Shown in pieces: positions 4,880-7,176 of a DNA stretch of 7,176 bases; position 1 is the stretch's first letter, and each line of letters opens with the position of its first letter. This DNA comes from Caryophanales bacterium (GTDB taxonomy: Bacteria; Bacillota; Bacilli; Alicyclobacillales; SLC66): the NCBI GenBank assembly GCA_027341705.1, contig DAIELO010000056.1, positions 1-7,176 of the forward strand, written 5' to 3'. Under the pieces are notes generated by a model. That model saw only the letters and a program-made list of their open reading frames with translations. It had not been told where the DNA came from and did not search any database. The position numbers and the translations under genes were made by a program.

Positions 4880-5857
4880 GTGAACAAAGTAATTTGGATG
4901 GTTAGCATCATGATACTCAGTACATCGCTTGTGGCTGGTTGTGGTACTGCAACGGGAAATCACTTAGTGTCACCCAAGTCACCCAACAACGCCGCTGGCG
5001 GTGGAGATGGCTCCAAGCCAGCTACCAAGACACCTTCCACTGCCCAATCACCCGGAGGAACGGTGACTGGTTCAAATGCCACAATGCCTGCTGCCAGAGC
5101 GTTAGTGAATCAATCGATGACACTCGCAAAGCAAGGAAAGGCCATCGACATTCCTTTTGCGGTGCAGCGAAATATTAGCGTTGTTCAGAATGCTTGGGGG
5201 AATCCTAACAGCCAAAATGCGGCAGGTGCCGGGGTTTATTGGACGTACAGCAGTCATGGTGCCGCGTTCGGATTAAACAAAGGCGATCAGATCATGGACG
5301 TTCGATCCTACAGCAGCAAACTGAAGGCCATTACGCCAGCGGATGTTACGTCGGTGCTCGGCCAATCCGGCGATATGCGGCAGACATCTGATTCTGTCAT
5401 TTACATGTATCCAGCGGGTGTAGACTATCAACTGCTTTTTGTGTTCCCAAGGACCAGTAAAGGCGTCGGTAAAGCAGTCGATCACGTTTCAGTCTTCTGG
5501 CCCCAGGGTACTGTCAACTCTATGGCGGCGACACAGCCGGCACCTTCAGTCGTAATCAGAAAAGCACCCGGTAGCATGGGTAGCCTGTTTACGTTCACTA
5601 TTCAAAATCCACCTTCAGGATATCGACTGGTCGAGCTTGAGTGGCTTTCGAGTCAGGGGATGTCGGTGGTCAACACTTATCTACAAGCGTTTACGGGAGG
5701 AGCTATTCCAGGATTCAGTATCAGTGTGGATGGGAAGATGAACAGTTTCATCTATCCCTCGTCGATGCGCGGCCAAACGGGAACCGTGCGCGTGATTTAT
5801 CAGACTACGTCAGGTGCAGCGATGATCGGCAACAGTTCCAGCGTCATGTTGAAGTGA
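4880..5857 (+). CDS. YjgB-like lipoprotein with DUF4309 domain and C-terminal extension
   Basis: Secreted, membrane-anchored lipoprotein of 325 aa. A signal peptide (1-20) ends in a lipobox, L-V-A-G before Cys21, the lipidated residue after signal peptidase II cleavage. A flexible Gly/Ser/Thr/Pro-rich linker follows (about 22-70). Residues about 75-208 match DUF4309, the domain of Bacillus YjgB: IPFAVQRNI, WGNPN, the YWTYSSHGAAFGLNKG strand pair, and DVRSYSSKL. The function of DUF4309 is unknown. Residues about 220-325 form an additional Ser/Gly/Val-rich, beta-looking domain that I do not recognise and that YjgB lacks as far as I know. GTG 4880 is well placed 9 bases after GGGAGG (4865-4870). 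It stands alone and is closed by a hairpin at 5871-5905. Extracytoplasmic sensing, adhesion or envelope roles are guesses only. Confidence 0.85.
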   Translation: MNKVIWMVSIMILSTSLVAGCGTATGNHLVSPKSPNNAAGGGDGSKPATKTPSTAQSPGGTVTGSNATMPAARALVNQSMTLAKQGKAIDIPFAVQRNISVVQNAWGNPNSQNAAGAGVYWTYSSHGAAFGLNKGDQIMDVRSYSSKLKAITPADVTSVLGQSGDMRQTSDSVIYMYPAGVDYQLLFVFPRTSKGVGKAVDHVSVFWPQGTVNSMAATQPAPSVVIRKAPGSMGSLFTFTIQNPPSGYRLVELEWLSSQGMSVVNTYLQAFTGGAIPGFSISVDGKMNSFIYPSSMRGQTGTVRVIYQTTSGAAMIGNSSSVMLK

Positions 5858-5870
5858 GCAGTGGTCATAG

Positions 5871-5905
5871 CGATGAGTCAATTCCCTAATGGGATTAACT
5901 CATCG
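5871..5905 (+). terminator. Long hairpin, probable terminator after the lipoprotein gene
   Basis: CGATGAGT pairs with ACTCATCG, and inner TCCC with GGGA, giving about 14 pairs with one bulged T and one C/A mismatch around a TAAT loop. It starts 13 bases after the stop codon. The following stretch (TTGGGTAGTGTTTCTT) is only moderately T-rich. Confidence 0.6.
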
Positions 5906-5912
5906 TTGGGTA

Positions 5913-6077
5913 GTGTTTCTTGCGCTCTCGGACCCTTATATGCAAGAACGAATGAGGGGCATGAGACATGACATTGGGATTCCTGTCATCAAAGGCGAAA
6001 TTTCGGAACGTTTCTCCTCTGCTTAACCGACTATTAGGTGACATGTGAACGTTCTCAAAAACGCGAATTTGGTTCCT
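5913..6077 (+). pseudogene. ArsR-family (SdpR-like) regulator pseudogene
   Basis: One continuous frame reads VFLALSDPYMQERMRGMRHD, then KGEISERFSSA-stop-PTIR-stop-HVNVLKNANLVP. This is the winged-helix core of an ArsR/SmtB-family repressor. LALSDP opens helix 1, and SERFSSAxPTIRxHVNVLKNANLV is the recognition helix-turn-helix. The stops are TAA 6024-6026 and TGA 6039-6041. CAA (Gln) and CGA (Arg) are the codons expected at those places, so each is a single C-to-T change. The usual TR after DP has become Y, suggesting loss of a codon. The C-terminal winged part after LKNANLV is missing. SdpR-like regulators of this type often sit beside an SdpI-like membrane gene. It starts just after the hairpin at 5871-5905. 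Clearly not functional. Confidence 0.75.
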
Positions 6078-6103
6078 TGAACACTTTGGAGATGGCGAAA
6101 ATA

Positions 6104-6232
6104 ATGAAAAAGAATAGAGCCATGCCATGGTGGGAATGGCTGGATTGAGTTTAAGCAATCTTGCTTGGAATATTTACGTATTTTTACGCGTAGGACCGTG
6201 GCTAAAGGCATGCGTTTTATTTTGAAGCTTAA
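6104..6232 (+). pseudogene. Possible membrane-protein (SdpI-like) remnant
   Basis: From ATG 6104 one frame gives MKKNRAMPWWEWLD, then after two stops AILLGIFTYFYA, then broken DRG and RHAFYFEA pieces, with stops at 6146, 6152, 6191 and 6203. The short basic start, a WWEW lead into a hydrophobic helix, and the place directly after an SdpR-like pseudogene recall SdpI-type immunity proteins. The alignment is too short to be sure, and this may be noise. Confidence 0.25.
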
Positions 6233-6250
6233 CTTGTGAAGGGGAGCCCA

Positions 6251-6850
6251 ATGATTAATGAAAAAATTGTCTTAGGCGCTGAGACGAATTACCCGCTGAA
6301 TGGCATATTAGCCATTCCTGATATAACGAACGGATTACTCCCCGCAGTGGTCTTGGTTCATGGCTCCGGTCCCAGCAATATGGACGAAAAGGTCGGGAAT
6401 ATCACCCCGTTCAAGGATCTTGCCCAAGGCTTATCGGAACAAGGAATTGCAGTGTTACGTTATGACAAGAGAACATTTGTTTATGGCAAGCAAATGAAGA
6501 CCCAAATTGGATTATCCGTAAGAGAAGAAACCATTGAGGACGCGATTCTTGCGACTGATTTTTTACGCAAGGACATACGGGTTGATTCAAACAAAGTGTT
6601 TATTCTCGGGCATAGCATGGGAGGAATGCTGGCACCGCGAATCGATGCTGAAGGTGGGGATTTCGCCGGAATCATTGTTATGGCTGGTTCTCCCCGAAAA
6701 CTAGAGGAAATTATCATGGATCAAAACAATGATGTTTTGAATTCGTTAAATTGGCTTTTACAAATCATCGCGAAGAAACAGATCGCAAAGTTATCATCGA
6801 AATTCCATAACATCTACAACTTGACTGACGAAGAAGCAAAGTCAACCCTG
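6251..6850 (+). pseudogene. Alpha/beta hydrolase (dienelactone-hydrolase-like), 3'-truncated
   Basis: Encodes the N-terminal two thirds of an alpha/beta-fold hydrolase. From ATG 6251, AVVLVHGSGP (32-41) is the oxyanion-hole strand, VLRYDKRTF (68-76) follows, and GHSMGG (120-125) is the nucleophile elbow with Ser122. The block DAEGGDFAGIIVMAGSPRKL continues the fold. Around residue 198 (about 6846) the frame enters sequence antisense to the gene on the minus strand and runs on to TAG 6941-6943 with about 30 unrelated residues. The catalytic Asp and His, expected nearer a C-terminus around 300 residues, are therefore missing. GGGGAG (6241-6246) lies 4 bases before ATG 6251. GTG 6236 in frame is a weaker start, since the SD would lie inside it. 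Probably not catalytic. Confidence 0.8.
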
Positions 6851-7073
6851 GTTTCGGATAGTGCCTTCCGATACCTTGCATATATTTCACAGCATTTTCA
6901 GGCAGGTCACTATAATCAGCTTTGCTTTCTAAAAGAGCTTTAGCTATTGCCAAAGACATGATGGAGTCATCTGTAACACTGCATTTATAAGTCAGGAAGT
7001 CAAACTGCTTGCTCCTGTTATTATTCCATTCAAAACGGGAACCGACGATGTCCCCGATAATTGCTCCTAACAT
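6846..7073 (-). pseudogene. ADP-ribosylglycohydrolase (DraG/ARH-type), 3'-truncated
   Basis: The minus strand begins at ATG 7073 with MLGAIIGDIVGSRFEWNN, the hallmark N-terminus of the ADP-ribosylglycohydrolase family, which removes ADP-ribose from proteins or small molecules. The magnesium site TDDS follows at 34-37 (VTDDSIMSLAIAKALLES), then NAVKYMQGIGRHYPKPG. Homology stops at Gly76 (codon 6848-6846); beyond it the frame runs antisense into the hydrolase to a stop near 6765. Intact members have about 250-300 residues, so roughly three quarters are lost, including the C-terminal metal ligands. The SD is excellent: GGAGG six bases before ATG (complement of 7080-7085). A weak -10 (TATACT, complement of 7114-7119) lies upstream. 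Expression may continue but activity is unlikely. Confidence 0.82.
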
Positions 7074-7092
7074 GGCGCACCTCCTATTTGCA

Positions 7093-7151
7093 GTAAGACA
7101 GTAACCGGTCGAGAGTATAATGTAAGGCACATGCATCCAGCGCTGTCTTAC
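7093..7151. repeat. 9-base inverted repeat upstream of the ADP-ribosylglycohydrolase
   Basis: GTAAGACAG (7093-7101) and CTGTCTTAC (7143-7151) are perfect inverted copies 41 bases apart, flanking the only -10-like sequences (TATAAT on the plus strand at 7116-7121, TATACT on the minus). Position suggests paired operator sites or a cruciform. A transposon end is another option. Confidence 0.4.
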
Positions 7152-7176
7152 GGTCGTTATAAAGCATTGTAAAAAT

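Noticed and set aside
6039..6041. Second selenocysteine UGA, in the ArsR remnant
   Set aside because: The expected residue is Arg, a TAA lies 15 bases upstream in the same frame, and the C-terminus is missing. This is a pseudogene.

Overview
The window looks like a mid-GC, low-complexity stretch of a Gram-positive Bacillota chromosome. Strong purine-rich Shine-Dalgarno sites, TTG and GTG starts, an exact match to the Bacillus-type Fnr box, a YjgB-like (DUF4309) lipoprotein and a ScdA-type repair protein all point that way. A spore-former of the Alicyclobacillaceae/Bacillaceae type is my inference; nothing here names a species. No rRNA, complete tRNA, CRISPR array or intact insertion sequence is visible.

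Left part (about 120-1820) is a redox and stress block. A RelA/SpoT-type HD phosphohydrolase overlaps a small glutaredoxin-like gene by 14 bases. That glutaredoxin carries an in-frame TGA exactly where the first active-site cysteine belongs, and a perfect 8-bp hairpin of bacterial SECIS type follows at the expected distance. It is therefore a candidate selenocysteine glutaredoxin (U-x-x-C), the most interesting observation in the window. Next comes an iron-sulfur cluster repair di-iron protein (RIC/ScdA/YtfE family) behind its own Fnr-type promoter, with the Fnr box centred at -41.5 of the predicted start. Oxygen or nitric-oxide control of Fe-S repair fits this arrangement.

Middle part: 1820-2345 holds no intact gene but shows the remains of a decayed coding sequence I cannot identify. 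A 12-helix MFS exporter follows (2358-3578), preceded by a possible 21-codon leader ORF that overlaps its start. Then come an 18-base tRNA-like T-arm fragment, a truncated VOC/PhnB-type pseudogene on the minus strand, an MntP-type manganese efflux pump (4128-4688), and a lipoprotein with a DUF4309 domain plus an extra C-terminal beta-rich domain (4880-5857). A long terminator-like hairpin closes that gene.

Right part (5906-7176) is decaying. It contains an ArsR-family regulator pseudogene with two stops explained by C-to-T changes, a possible membrane-protein remnant behind it, and an alpha/beta hydrolase that runs tail-to-tail into an ADP-ribosylglycohydrolase. Both of these genes lose their 3' halves at one junction near 6846, consistent with a single deletion or rearrangement.
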